Made by a program: the position numbers and the translations under genes
The notes under the pieces: model-generated
Seen by the model: only the letters and a program-made list of their open reading frames with translations
Databases searched by the model: none
What the model was told of the DNA's origin: nothing
From: a virus
Direction: 5' to 3' (one strand)
IMG/VR virus record: IMGVR_UViG_3300031972_001960
Location: 1 to 36,893 of that record
DNA length: 36,893 bases
In this document: positions 14,566 to 23,989 of the stretch, piece by piece
Position numbering within the stretch: the first letter of the stretch is position 1
Layout of the letters: every line of letters starts with the position of its first letter

Positions 14566-17500
14566 GTGTCATTACAAAGATTTACAAATACAGATCAAAT
14601 CATTTCAACGCCTACGACATTGGTAGCATCTACATGGTTACCTGAACACGTACAGTTATTGAATCCAACTACTGTGTCTGTAGTTCCGGATACTGGTATA
14701 GGCCTTCCTTATTTAGAAAGCAATTCTTCCATTGTAGTGGAAATGCAGGTCTATGCTCCATCTGAAAATGTTATAGATCCCATAGCAGATACCAGGATAG
14801 CTGGAGGAGTTATAACTGATTATTATATTGAAGGTAATGAACTTATAATCAATTATAATAATGAATTGGAACGAGTTGGTATTACACGAGGCGAATTTGA
14901 AGTTGTTGTTAATGTATATAGAAATATTTTAGGAGATAACACTTCACAACCTTTTATAGTTAGTGAGATATCACCAGACCGCAGAGAAGTGCATTTATCT
15001 TTGAATCCCAGTGCACAAATTTTTGCTACTGATATTAATAATTTTTTAAATATAGGTGTCACAAATGATTATATACAAAATGTATATCAGACAACTATAG
15101 ATCCAACTTCAAATACTGAACAAATTGTATTTAATAATGGACTGCCAGTAGTCACTGATACATTAAATTATTCAGTAGCTGTTGATAATTTGTTTGTAAA
15201 TTTTGGTGAAAACGAATTATATAGAATTATTAACAAAGCATTATGGACCAGTCCTACTGATATCATACTTCGATTATATCAACCACTGCCGGAGTCAATC
15301 GTAGAAGATAGTTTCTGTTTCATAACTGAATTGATAGCAGATTCAATAACAGATAATATTAATTTATCATTTCTTGAGCAACCGTTAATTTTAAATAATT
15401 TACGTGGGGCAAATTTTGAAAATTATTCAGCAGGAACAGTAACTGAGACTGACTTTGCATCATATAATGATATATTAGAAGGATCATTGTCAGTATCTGA
15501 ACAAGTTTTAAATGCATTTGTAACCAAATCATTTGATGATAAAATTAAAATTGATTACAGTGGTTTACAAAATTTTGTATTTTATTCATCAGCTGAGCAG
15601 CGTATACAAAATTTTAAAACTAAATTAGAAACAATTGAATTTTTTGATCAACAATTAGGTTTGTTAAATGCAGCAAATTCTACTACAGATACTGCTCTTG
15701 CTACCAATATTAAAATATTACAAACAAAAAAGAATGATATTATTGGTAAATTCGATGGATTTGAGCGATATCTGTATTACGAATCCACCAGTAGTCTTTT
15801 TACAGAATTTCCTCATTATGTAAATGATGATATAGTTGTTGAAGGCGGGCTTATTGGAGCTCAGGAATATAGATTAACATCTTGGCCTAAGCGTATTGTG
15901 AATGGAAAATTTGTACTACATCATACGACATCTAGTTTATCAACTAATTGGTATAATTCAGCTATAGCCACCGGCTCATTGTTTGATATTGAAAATGATA
16001 ATGCATTAGTAAAAACAATACCAGAATTTATTACAAATGACAGTAACAATGATCAGTATCTGAAATTTGTTAATATGGTTGGTCATCATTATGATATAAT
16101 TTACGCATATGTAAATAATATAGCAGATATTTACAATGATGAACATCATCCAAAATTGGGCCAGCATAAAGATGTTTATTATGAATTAGCTCAATCATTG
16201 GGTTGGCAGTTAACAAATGGCAATCAAGCTACGGCTTTATCTCAGTATGCATTAGGTGTAGATTCTGGTTCTGGAGCTTTTGCTCAGACTGGATCTTTAT
16301 TTTCTAAATCTAATGAAGAACTTACTGCTGAGATTTGGCAGAGAATGTATAATAATTTGCCTTACATTCTAAAAACAAAAGGTTCGGAAAGAGCAATATA
16401 TGCTATAATGAACGTTTATGGTATACCTCAATCTTTATTAAGCATCAGAGAATACGGCGGTCCAAAAGTAGGAGAAGATCAACCTGTTCTTATTGAAGAT
16501 AGATTTGCATATGCTCTTAAGTTTAATTCTGGTTCAAATTTAAATTTCTCAGCTGAATATGTGAGTTCTAGTTTGAATACGAGAGTCGGATCTTTAGGTA
16601 TAGATAGAGGTGAAATACCTATAATAAAACGTGAATTTAGATTCAAACCCAATGTTAAATCAAGCATGCAGTTGTACAGCCGCGGCGGAGAATCTACTGG
16701 ACTGATATCACAAATAGGTATTCAATATACATCATCTTATTCTGGTAGTGATTCATATGGTCGAATCATATATGCAGTTTCATCTCCCGATGATGGCACT
16801 AGTATATCCGGATCTACTGATTTCTTACCATTATATGATGGTGATATTTACAATTTGACTGAGTTTTATAGTACAACTGGTAATCATTTCAATACAGGAT
16901 CGAATACCGACACAACATATACGGTAAGAGTTCAAAAAGCTTCTGATTTCATTGCAGGTAAAATTATTCATACTGGAAGTATTTCATTAACACCGTCTGA
17001 TGGAAGTCATTATAAGTCATGGGCATCATCTAGTAATACAGTTAAACAATTTTTAGGATCATATCCTAATCTCGGAAGCAACAGTTTAGGTATAAGTTCT
17101 GGTATGCAGACACTTGGCGGATCTGAAATGGTCAATGCTTTTTCAGGATCGATACAAGAATACAGAGAATATATAGAAGTCTTTGATCAGAATTCATTTG
17201 ATATACATACATTGAATCCGACATCATATGTATCATCGTTATCAGCTACTAGTTCATTTGACACATTAGTTAGACATTATCCACTCGGTACTGATCTAAA
17301 TGCTGTAGATCGTAGTAGCGGCCCAGGATTGATTGTATCATCATCACATCCAGCACAAGACATAAATGATTTCAGTCCGACATTTGGTATTTTAGGTAAC
17401 ACCTTTGCTAGCGCATCAGGTTTTGAGACTCCGGTCAATACACTTCGAGGTAATTATGAAGTTATTGAAGAGACATATTATATAGATGGCTTGTCATTGG

Positions 17501-19227
17501 GAGGTGTAGTACCTAGATCAGAAAAAATAAGAATTGAAGATAATGAACTGATCAGTAATCTGTCACCAGATAGATCAGCTGAAACATCAAGATTTGATAG
17601 AGCTCCTTTAGATAGTAATAGATTAGGACTATTTTATTCATTGGCTGATCAGATCAATAAAGATATATTCAATCATGTCGGAGATGTAGCTTTAGATGAT
17701 TTTGTAGGAGATCCAGATGATGAATTTGAAGATCAATATCCTGATCTATATCATTTTTCTAAACATTACTGGAAGAAATTTGTTCAAAGAAATGATCTTA
17801 ATGCTTTCTTAAGAGTATTCACACAATTTGACTTTGGAATATTTTCACAGTTTTCACAAACAATACCAGAGAGAGTAGATGAAGTTACGGGAATTTTAGT
17901 CGAGCCACATGCATTAGAAAGAAGTAAAGTACGTATATCTAAGCAACCGACATTTGAAGATTTAGTAACAGAGACGGAAATTGCTGTAACCAGTTCTTTA
18001 TTTGCAACATCCGATGTAATTAACATTCCTGAAGGATCGATTGATGATCCTACAAAAATTGAAGGTGAAACTAATTATCATCTCAGTGACAATGGAATGT
18101 TAGATCTAGGAAATAGATTTGGTCAAATTGAAACATATTTCTCAGCAAGTGATTATTGTACAATTGCAGTTTATCCGGTCGACGAAGAACCGTCAGCTAC
18201 CGCTTCAGTTCAAACAATTTATTCAGTTAAGAATGTACCAGAATCATCTGAATGGAGCAATTTGAGTAATGTACTTTCATTAGATGATGTGACAGCTACA
18301 TTGGCGACTATACATACCTCTTCAGCTGCTGATAGTTTAAGATTACAAATTGATACTTATTCACCATTTGAAACTGTAAGGGATTTTCATTTGGATATTG
18401 TACATGGTCAGATAGCAGATCCTAGTATATCTCCATTCAAGATCAATGCTGCAGTACTAAGTACTGTTAATAATCTAGCTGGTGTAAATGATACTAAGGT
18501 TGATAGATCAGGAAGTTTTGTCGGAAGAAACATTTTAGAAAAATCAATAATTGATAACTATAGTTCATCTTTTCTGCGGACCGATAGGATCACATTTGAT
18601 AATATAAAAGTTGAGCCATTTACTAAATTGACATTTGATCTGAATTTTGCAATAACTGGTTCTTATACTCAGTCAATAAAAGTTGACAAGATATCAGTTA
18701 TTGAAGATATAAATAAGGTATGTCATAATCTAGTTCAGCAGCAAGTATATGATTGCCGACCTAGTAACATTTACAAGAAGAAGATTTATCATTTTGGAAG
18801 TCAACAAAAAACTTTCAGTAATAAACAGGAATTAGAACTTGATAGATTTCTCAGTCAGTCATTAGGGCAATTCTATAGTAGTTCTCTGGAAACTGCCTGC
18901 TACATGGATGACTTCTTCACTGACCAGGAAAATCTTTTCTTTGATGGCTGTAAATTGACTGGGCCAGGTATTAATATTACATCAAATGTTAATTTACCGG
19001 GTATAGGAACATCGCCGGTCGTTGAAGTTTATATCACTAATCCTAATCAATTAAATTACACTAATTTAGCATCTGCTAATACAGCCGGAGGAAGTTTAGT
19101 TGTCAATACAACTGGTCAACCGCAAATACCTACACCATTTTCAGGTATTAATGTACCATCAGTAGGTGTCGTTGCAAATCCGGGCATATCAATTCAGACT
19201 AATAACAATCAAGGATTTGGAGGCTAA
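14566..19227 (+). CDS. Giant baseplate wedge protein: gp7/tail-protein-I-like core plus LamG domain
   Basis: The 1553-residue protein starts at GTG behind AAGGAG. Around residues 500-640 it has a tail-protein-I-like region: Y-D-I-I-Y-A-Y-V-N-N-I, then E-I-W-Q-R-M-Y-N-N-L-P-Y-I-L-K-T-K-G and I-P-Q-S-L-L-S-I-R-E-Y-G-G. This family includes P2 gpI, whose T4 counterpart is gp7. Together with gp25 and gp6 it completes the wedge. Directly after (about 645-885) is a LamG/concanavalin-like region ending in F-S-G-S-I-Q-E-Y-R-E-Y, the usual closing strand. The remaining 650 residues are beta-rich and of unknown fold, with four widely spaced Cys near the C-terminus. It is about 500 residues longer than T4 gp7. 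The LamG part may bind host glycans or other baseplate proteins. Confidence 0.68.
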   Translation: MSLQRFTNTDQIISTPTTLVASTWLPEHVQLLNPTTVSVVPDTGIGLPYLESNSSIVVEMQVYAPSENVIDPIADTRIAGGVITDYYIEGNELIINYNNELERVGITRGEFEVVVNVYRNILGDNTSQPFIVSEISPDRREVHLSLNPSAQIFATDINNFLNIGVTNDYIQNVYQTTIDPTSNTEQIVFNNGLPVVTDTLNYSVAVDNLFVNFGENELYRIINKALWTSPTDIILRLYQPLPESIVEDSFCFITELIADSITDNINLSFLEQPLILNNLRGANFENYSAGTVTETDFASYNDILEGSLSVSEQVLNAFVTKSFDDKIKIDYSGLQNFVFYSSAEQRIQNFKTKLETIEFFDQQLGLLNAANSTTDTALATNIKILQTKKNDIIGKFDGFERYLYYESTSSLFTEFPHYVNDDIVVEGGLIGAQEYRLTSWPKRIVNGKFVLHHTTSSLSTNWYNSAIATGSLFDIENDNALVKTIPEFITNDSNNDQYLKFVNMVGHHYDIIYAYVNNIADIYNDEHHPKLGQHKDVYYELAQSLGWQLTNGNQATALSQYALGVDSGSGAFAQTGSLFSKSNEELTAEIWQRMYNNLPYILKTKGSERAIYAIMNVYGIPQSLLSIREYGGPKVGEDQPVLIEDRFAYALKFNSGSNLNFSAEYVSSSLNTRVGSLGIDRGEIPIIKREFRFKPNVKSSMQLYSRGGESTGLISQIGIQYTSSYSGSDSYGRIIYAVSSPDDGTSISGSTDFLPLYDGDIYNLTEFYSTTGNHFNTGSNTDTTYTVRVQKASDFIAGKIIHTGSISLTPSDGSHYKSWASSSNTVKQFLGSYPNLGSNSLGISSGMQTLGGSEMVNAFSGSIQEYREYIEVFDQNSFDIHTLNPTSYVSSLSATSSFDTLVRHYPLGTDLNAVDRSSGPGLIVSSSHPAQDINDFSPTFGILGNTFASASGFETPVNTLRGNYEVIEETYYIDGLSLGGVVPRSEKIRIEDNELISNLSPDRSAETSRFDRAPLDSNRLGLFYSLADQINKDIFNHVGDVALDDFVGDPDDEFEDQYPDLYHFSKHYWKKFVQRNDLNAFLRVFTQFDFGIFSQFSQTIPERVDEVTGILVEPHALERSKVRISKQPTFEDLVTETEIAVTSSLFATSDVINIPEGSIDDPTKIEGETNYHLSDNGMLDLGNRFGQIETYFSASDYCTIAVYPVDEEPSATASVQTIYSVKNVPESSEWSNLSNVLSLDDVTATLATIHTSSAADSLRLQIDTYSPFETVRDFHLDIVHGQIADPSISPFKINAAVLSTVNNLAGVNDTKVDRSGSFVGRNILEKSIIDNYSSSFLRTDRITFDNIKVEPFTKLTFDLNFAITGSYTQSIKVDKISVIEDINKVCHNLVQQQVYDCRPSNIYKKKIYHFGSQQKTFSNKQELELDRFLSQSLGQFYSSSLETACYMDDFFTDQENLFFDGCKLTGPGINITSNVNLPGIGTSPVVEVYITNPNQLNYTNLASANTAGGSLVVNTTGQPQIPTPFSGINVPSVGVVANPGISIQTNNNQGFGG

Positions 19228-19240
19228 TTCCTTGTTAAAG

Positions 19241-19251
19241 CATATTTATAG
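19241..19251 (+). promoter_or_regulatory. Candidate late promoter box, fibre unit
   Basis: The third exact CATATTTATAG (core 19243-19250) lies in the 41-base gap after the gp7-like gene and 17 bases before ATG 19269. It would drive the unit that ends with the endonuclease I gene. Confidence 0.65.
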
Positions 19252-19268
19252 AAAATAAAACAGGAGTC

Positions 19269-19928
19269 ATGGGATATTTAAACAATTCAACCATAACAGT
19301 AGATGCCATTCTTACAAAAAAAGGCAGAGAAGTACTCGCACAGGGTCAAAATCAATTCAACATAAGTTACTTTGCTTTAGCTGATGATGAAATTGATTAT
19401 GATCTATATAATGTTGATCATCCTCTTGGTACAGCATTTTATGGAGCAGCCATAGAAAATCTACCTATCACAGAAGCTTTGACTGATGAAACACAGATGA
19501 TGAAGTATAAGTTAATCACTTTGCCAAGAGGTACACAAAGATTACCAATTATCAGCGTTGGAGTATCAGCAATTAATGCCGCTTCAGGTGATACTTTTTC
19601 TATCACGCCAACCACTGCTAATTTCCCAGGAGCTAATAATAATTACGGATATACAGTTGTTATTAATGATTCCAATCTTGTGATAGGAAATGTCACTACT
19701 AATGCTCCTTCTGCACAGAATTTACCTGGATTGACAGCTACTACAGCTACATTTATAGGCGATGCTGGTACAACTTCACAAATATCTGGCATGACATTCA
19801 ATTTTTCATTGATACATCCAAATGCTGGCACAGCTGGAGCAAGCGATAGACAGACTAGCATAACTATTTTTGGTAATGAGACGGGAGGATATATTACATT
19901 ACCGATTACCATTAGAGCAAACCCATAA
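19269..19928 (+). CDS. Conserved tail-associated structural protein (219 aa)
   Basis: The N-terminal half carries Y-L-N-N-S-T-I-T-V-D-A-I-L-T-K-K-G-R-E (about 3-21), Y-F-A-L-A-D-D-E-I-D-Y and N-V-D-H-P-L-G. I associate this set with conserved uncharacterised structural proteins of T4-like environmental phages. The C-terminal 110 residues are a Thr/Ala/Asn-rich beta domain. An AGGAG stands only two bases before the ATG, too close for an ideal ribosome-binding site, but the conserved N-terminus supports this start. It heads the unit of exposed tail or fibre genes behind a late box. Function is not known; tail completion or fibre attachment are possible. Confidence 0.65.
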   Translation: MGYLNNSTITVDAILTKKGREVLAQGQNQFNISYFALADDEIDYDLYNVDHPLGTAFYGAAIENLPITEALTDETQMMKYKLITLPRGTQRLPIISVGVSAINAASGDTFSITPTTANFPGANNNYGYTVVINDSNLVIGNVTTNAPSAQNLPGLTATTATFIGDAGTTSQISGMTFNFSLIHPNAGTAGASDRQTSITIFGNETGGYITLPITIRANP

Positions 19929-19950
19929 TAACAAGAAAACACATAGTCAC

Positions 19951-21288
19951 ATGAGAACAGCTTTATCATTAGCAAGAGAACAATTTGGTAACAATATGCC
20001 AATGCATTTTGTATTACCAGGATATGGAGGAGGTGTTGCCCAAGCCGGAGCTGGTGCAACTAACGCAGTGCCTGTAGGCGCAGCATTTACTGGAGCAATA
20101 CCTGGAGGTGGCCAAAATTTAGGAGCATTTCAGGGTTCACAAGCCTCTGGTAATATCATTTTCAATACTGGGGTATATACCGCCTTTGATCCAGCTAATG
20201 ACATTTTAACTGATGTTCAGGAAGAAGTCACCAGAGGATTATTTTCTGGCAATACTGGTAGTTTAGTAAACATGTTTACAAGTTCATTGTTAACTGCTAC
20301 ACAGAAAACTTATTATCAGGAGATATTTTCAAATGGTGATCCAGGCGTAGTAGCAAATGCTAATTCAGAGCTTTCAATTGCATATGGACATTTCGGAGGA
20401 TCAGGATCTCGAGACTTAACAGGAAATCTTAATAATGATACACCGACCAGAGGTATATATTCGCAATATGCTCAGTTATTATTAGATCCAGGAGATCGTA
20501 AATTTACATTCAATGGTTCTGATAGTAATTCAATTTATGTACTTAATTTCAATAGATCACGATTCAGAGAAAGAATAGATGCTGGAAATTTTGAATTGAC
20601 TCTAGCAAGACTTTCTGGATCAATTGGGCCTGGTCAAGTAACTAATGCAGCACATACCGGATCAAATGTAAAACTTTCTGGTGATGGCAGATATGTACAA
20701 ATTGTAGATGACTCTTCTGCTAACAATCCTACAGTGGGTCAATTCGGTCCAATATATAACTTAGTATCAGGTACATTAGATAATACCACTCAAGGTCAAG
20801 TAATTCATAATCCAGGTAATGAAGTTCATTATGGTTTAATTTATCCACATCTTGGTATTGCAATACTAAATGCAGAACAGTTAGATCGTGATATTTCATT
20901 AGGTGGTTTAAATTTCAATTCAGTCACAGGATCACAGATTCAAGGTGATAATGCTATGAAGTTGTTTACTGCTTTATCCAGTTCCAATGATTTAACACCG
21001 GTTAACTTTAATGGAGGAATTCAAGCCAGGTCAATGGAGCGTGTCAAAGCAACATATTATTTTGTAAGAGCACGCAATGCAGAATTCAATTATTCAAATA
21101 ACAAATCATTCACTACCGGATCTGGAGAATTAGCTTATGCAACTTTTGCTGACAATCCTCAAGTTTATATAACAACAGTAGGATTATATAATTCTAACTT
21201 AGAGCTGTTAGCAGTTGCTAAGATGAGCCAACCTATCTTGAAAAACTTTACAAGAGAAGCATTGATTAAAGTTAAATTGAATTACTAA
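19951..21288 (+). CDS. Tail/fibre structural protein sharing a C-terminal module with the next gene (445 aa)
   Basis: The open frame extends back to 19870, but that would overlap the previous gene and give an unlikely basic N-terminus, so I choose ATG 19951 (M-R-T-A-L-S-L-A-R). After a short helix comes a Gly/Ala-rich stretch (G-Y-G-G-G-V-A-Q-A-G-A-G). A beta-rich body follows with Y-V-L-N-F-N-R-S-R-F-R-E-R. The last 120 residues contain F-V-R-A-R-N-A-E-F-N-Y-S and end in V-Y-I-T-T-V-G-L-Y followed by L-L-A-V-A-K. A related ending occurs in the 719-aa protein at 21308, so the two probably share a docking or trimerisation module. No catalytic residues are seen. Confidence 0.68.
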   Translation: MRTALSLAREQFGNNMPMHFVLPGYGGGVAQAGAGATNAVPVGAAFTGAIPGGGQNLGAFQGSQASGNIIFNTGVYTAFDPANDILTDVQEEVTRGLFSGNTGSLVNMFTSSLLTATQKTYYQEIFSNGDPGVVANANSELSIAYGHFGGSGSRDLTGNLNNDTPTRGIYSQYAQLLLDPGDRKFTFNGSDSNSIYVLNFNRSRFRERIDAGNFELTLARLSGSIGPGQVTNAAHTGSNVKLSGDGRYVQIVDDSSANNPTVGQFGPIYNLVSGTLDNTTQGQVIHNPGNEVHYGLIYPHLGIAILNAEQLDRDISLGGLNFNSVTGSQIQGDNAMKLFTALSSSNDLTPVNFNGGIQARSMERVKATYYFVRARNAEFNYSNNKSFTTGSGELAYATFADNPQVYITTVGLYNSNLELLAVAKMSQPILKNFTREALIKVKLNY

Positions 21289-21307
21289 AATTTGAACTGA
21301 TCATGAT

Positions 21308-23467
21308 ATGGCAACTATCCCTACTACCTTTGAACGTGTTAGACCTGGAGATGTAAACAATAGAAAGTTTCAGGCGTATAAACATTATGAAGTTAGTTCA
21401 GATAATTTTCTAACATCATCTGGTTTCAGTCGCTATGACGCAGTTTATTTAGGAACTGAACATCCTGAAATTAATGTTGGTGACCCTACATATAACTATG
21501 CAGTTAACAATGAGTCTGGTGTAAACAAACATGTCATGTGGCACGGACTGGATCACAAATATTATCAGAATCCATTCGATCCAGCTAAATCTAAAGAATT
21601 ATTTGATATTGAAAATGTTGAAAAACTTTTATGGTATTCTGCTTCGATTTTATCAATACCATATTTCGATATGGGTGAAGGTATAAAAAGAAGTTCTGTA
21701 GAACTAACGGCATTCAGTAAAGATATAAATTTAAATATTACTGATGATGGCCATGGTAACCTAAGAGATCAACAAATTGAAACAGCGAGTTTTGCATCAG
21801 CAAGTAGATGTATATTACATCTATCATTTAACAATGAATATAGACAGTTCAGATTTCAAGAATCTAATCTTGGAATGGCGACAAAAAAATTCAAATATTT
21901 TCTTAAAGGCGCTGATACAGATTTAAATCATCCACAGAAACAAACTGAAACAGTTCATAGTTTCAACAATGTGGAAATTGTAGATGGTGTACGTACTACA
22001 GGGGTTGATCAAACATCAGGATTAGCGGCAAGATTTATCAACTCATCATCATTCATAAGAATATCTCATCATAAGGATGGTATACCTGCTTCAAATTATC
22101 AACGTAATGCATCAAATTTATTTGATAGATTTGGTAAATGTGACGATTATAGCATTTCCTTTTGGGTAAAGAAAGGTTCCAATGATACAGGAGCATATTC
22201 AATTGCTAGTAAAAATGTAGTTAAGCGTGATCATGTTTATGATCCAATAACAAATACAACATCAATACGTGATGTCATAACTGAACCTCCTAACATAGGA
22301 CAAAATTTTGATAATCATAGAACACCATTTGCTATAGGCGTTGAATGTAATGGTACAGATGAAACAGTATATCATTTTCACTCAAGTAATGGTACTAATT
22401 CATTGCATTTATCAGGATCTACTACAACAACAACAGGCGCAGTCAATACAAGTTGGGACCATATCTTAGTTAGAAATAAAAATTCTACAGCAGAATTATT
22501 TATCAATGGTATATCTGCTGATTCTGGTATCATACCTCCAGGTAGTGTTGCTAATGATTATGATATCATATTAGGATCTACTGCCGGATTCTTAGGTGTT
22601 GCCCCACCGCCGCCATCTGGTTCTATCAATATATCATCGCCTATAACAACATCATTGATTTTACCTAGCAATGTCACTAGATACTGCAATACTGATTTGA
22701 TTATCAATTCAGGCGCAACATTAACTGTATCATCTAATACAGTATTAATTATTGACAATGATCTAAATATTGCAGATAATGCATCTATCATAGTTGAAGA
22801 TAATTCAAAAGTATTTGTTGCAAATGATTTGATATTGAATGGGACAGCAGAAGTCGAACTTATAGGAGATGCAGAATTAATTTTCGATGCTAAAGTATCA
22901 GAAGATGGTGATGTATTTTACAATCCATATGATCTGGCCGAGTTTCGATTATATGAATATGCTGTAGATGATAATGCTGTTTCATCGTTATCTAATAGGC
23001 ATTATCTTTCTGGTTCATTATATCAGAGTAATGTAATGGGAAATGTTTTTTATAAAAATGGCGTACTTGTGACAACATCTCCTTTACAAAAACATACTAC
23101 TGGATCAGGTATATTTCTCAGTACTGGCAATGATTCATTTGATTTGAAATATAGAGGTATACATACTATATATGAAAATGAAGTAATGGTCCGTGTACCT
23201 CAAGGAAAAATGAATGTATCACAAAATCCATCAGCTACATTTAGAAAACCTACAGATCAAGAAACACCATGTTTACCTAATGAAAATCAATCAGAGCCAG
23301 GTTCATTCCGTAGATCAATGTTTGTGTCTGGAACAGCTAATCCATATATCACAACAATAGGACTCTATGATGAGCATTTACAGTTATTAGCAGTTGGTAA
23401 ATTATCTCAGGCGTTGCAAAAACGTCCGGATATAGACACTAACATTATTTTAAGATGGGACTACTAA
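21308..23467 (+). CDS. LamG-containing tail fibre/adhesin with beta-solenoid-like insert (719 aa)
   Basis: A LamG/concanavalin-like domain begins about residue 270 (D-D-Y-S-I-S-F-W-V-K-K) and continues with W-D-H-I-L-V and A-E-L-F-I-N-G. After D-I-I-L-G-S it is interrupted at P-P-P-P (433-436). About 95 residues follow with regular alternating hydrophobic strands (L-I-I-N-S-G-A-T-L-T, then L-N-I-A-D-N-A-S-I and L-I-L-N-G-T-A-E-V), like a short right-handed solenoid. The LamG fold then closes with D-L-A-E-F-R-L-Y-E-Y (about 540-550). The last 150 residues match the C-terminal module of the preceding protein (Y-I-T-T-I-G-L-Y, L-L-A-V-G-K-L-S-Q). It probably lies on the virion surface and may bind host polysaccharide. 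The role is inferred from domains. Confidence 0.68.
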   Translation: MATIPTTFERVRPGDVNNRKFQAYKHYEVSSDNFLTSSGFSRYDAVYLGTEHPEINVGDPTYNYAVNNESGVNKHVMWHGLDHKYYQNPFDPAKSKELFDIENVEKLLWYSASILSIPYFDMGEGIKRSSVELTAFSKDINLNITDDGHGNLRDQQIETASFASASRCILHLSFNNEYRQFRFQESNLGMATKKFKYFLKGADTDLNHPQKQTETVHSFNNVEIVDGVRTTGVDQTSGLAARFINSSSFIRISHHKDGIPASNYQRNASNLFDRFGKCDDYSISFWVKKGSNDTGAYSIASKNVVKRDHVYDPITNTTSIRDVITEPPNIGQNFDNHRTPFAIGVECNGTDETVYHFHSSNGTNSLHLSGSTTTTTGAVNTSWDHILVRNKNSTAELFINGISADSGIIPPGSVANDYDIILGSTAGFLGVAPPPPSGSINISSPITTSLILPSNVTRYCNTDLIINSGATLTVSSNTVLIIDNDLNIADNASIIVEDNSKVFVANDLILNGTAEVELIGDAELIFDAKVSEDGDVFYNPYDLAEFRLYEYAVDDNAVSSLSNRHYLSGSLYQSNVMGNVFYKNGVLVTTSPLQKHTTGSGIFLSTGNDSFDLKYRGIHTIYENEVMVRVPQGKMNVSQNPSATFRKPTDQETPCLPNENQSEPGSFRRSMFVSGTANPYITTIGLYDEHLQLLAVGKLSQALQKRPDIDTNIILRWDY
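22601..22897 (+). other. Segment encoding the beta-solenoid-like insert in the LamG domain
   Basis: Codons 432-530 of the LamG protein: a P-P-P-P-S-G hinge followed by four or five irregular strand repeats of about 15-20 residues with Ile/Leu/Val alternation and Asn/Asp/Gly turns. Base composition looks like its surroundings. Confidence 0.5.
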
Positions 23468-23881
23468 ATGGGTTGGAGAAGTCGAAGTAAGACACGACGC
23501 GATGCGTTGAAGTCAGGTTATAGATCGGGATTTGAAGTTAAGATAGCTGATCAACTCACTGAACAGAAAATAGATCCAAAAAAGGTTTATGAAACGACAA
23601 AAATCAATTATATTGTACCTGAGAGGCAGAGTACCTATACAGTTGATTTCACATTACCTAATGGCATATTAATTGAAACTAAAGGTCGATGGACCACGGA
23701 AGATCGCAAGAAACATTTGTTGATAAAGAAACAACATCCAGATTTAGATATCAGGATCATTTTTCAATCAGCAAAAACAAAGATCAGGAAAGGTTCTAAA
23801 ACCACCTACGGTGACTTTTGTGATAAGCATGGGATTGCATGGTCGGAAAAAGCAATCCCAAAAGAATGGTTGAAAGTTTGA
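23468..23881 (+). CDS. T7-type endonuclease I (Holliday junction resolvase)
   Basis: The 137-residue protein matches phage T7 gp3 over nearly its whole length. S-G-Y-R-S-G-F-E (Glu23) is followed by Y-T-V-D-F-T-L-P-N-G-I (Asp60), I-E-T-K-G-R-W (Glu70, Lys72), D-R-K-K-H-L-L-I and finally Y-G-D-F-C-D-K-H-G-I and I-P-K-E-W. These residues correspond to the T7 catalytic set Glu20, Asp55, Glu65 and Lys67. The enzyme cuts branched DNA and clears junctions before packaging. T4 uses an unrelated nuclease, gp49 (endonuclease VII), for this job. The gene is last in the late fibre unit, adjacent to the preceding stop codon, so it should be made late, when concatemers are packaged. Assignment is very secure. 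Confidence 0.93.
   Translation: MGWRSRSKTRRDALKSGYRSGFEVKIADQLTEQKIDPKKVYETTKINYIVPERQSTYTVDFTLPNGILIETKGRWTTEDRKKHLLIKKQHPDLDIRIIFQSAKTKIRKGSKTTYGDFCDKHGIAWSEKAIPKEWLKV
23830..23860 (+). other. Perfect 9-bp inverted repeat at the end of the endonuclease I gene
   Basis: TGGGATTGC (23830-23838) and GCAATCCCA (23852-23860) form a perfect stem with a 13-base loop, overlapping the last codons. It lacks an adjacent T-run, so it is not a classical terminator. It could be a processing site, a 3'-end stabiliser or chance. Confidence 0.5.
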
Positions 23882-23911
23882 CCCGACAAAAAACTTTGAA
23901 AAAAGTTGGCA

Positions 23912-23940
23912 AAAAGGTTGACCTTTTGAAAAATTTTTAT
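23912..23940 (+). terminator. Weak Rho-independent terminator candidate
   Basis: AAAAGG pairs with CCTTTT around TTGA, followed by GAAAAATTTTTATTATTTT. The stem has only two G:C pairs, but it stands at the expected end of the late fibre transcript and just before an early promoter. The adjacent AACTTT/AAAGTT hairpin may act with it. Confidence 0.4.
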
Positions 23941-23989
23941 TATTTTCAATTAATAAATTTTCATTTGAAAGTTATTGAATAATGAAACA

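Noticed and set aside
18708-18715. TATAAATA, identical to the T4 late promoter box in the usual sense
   Set aside because: It lies inside the 1553-aa wedge gene with no start codon or gene boundary nearby; one copy is expected by chance in such A+T-rich sequence.
19870-19950. Longer N-terminus for the 445-aa protein from 19870
   Set aside because: The extra 27 residues lie mostly within the previous gene in another frame and look like a shadow; ATG 19951 gives a normal helical N-terminus.
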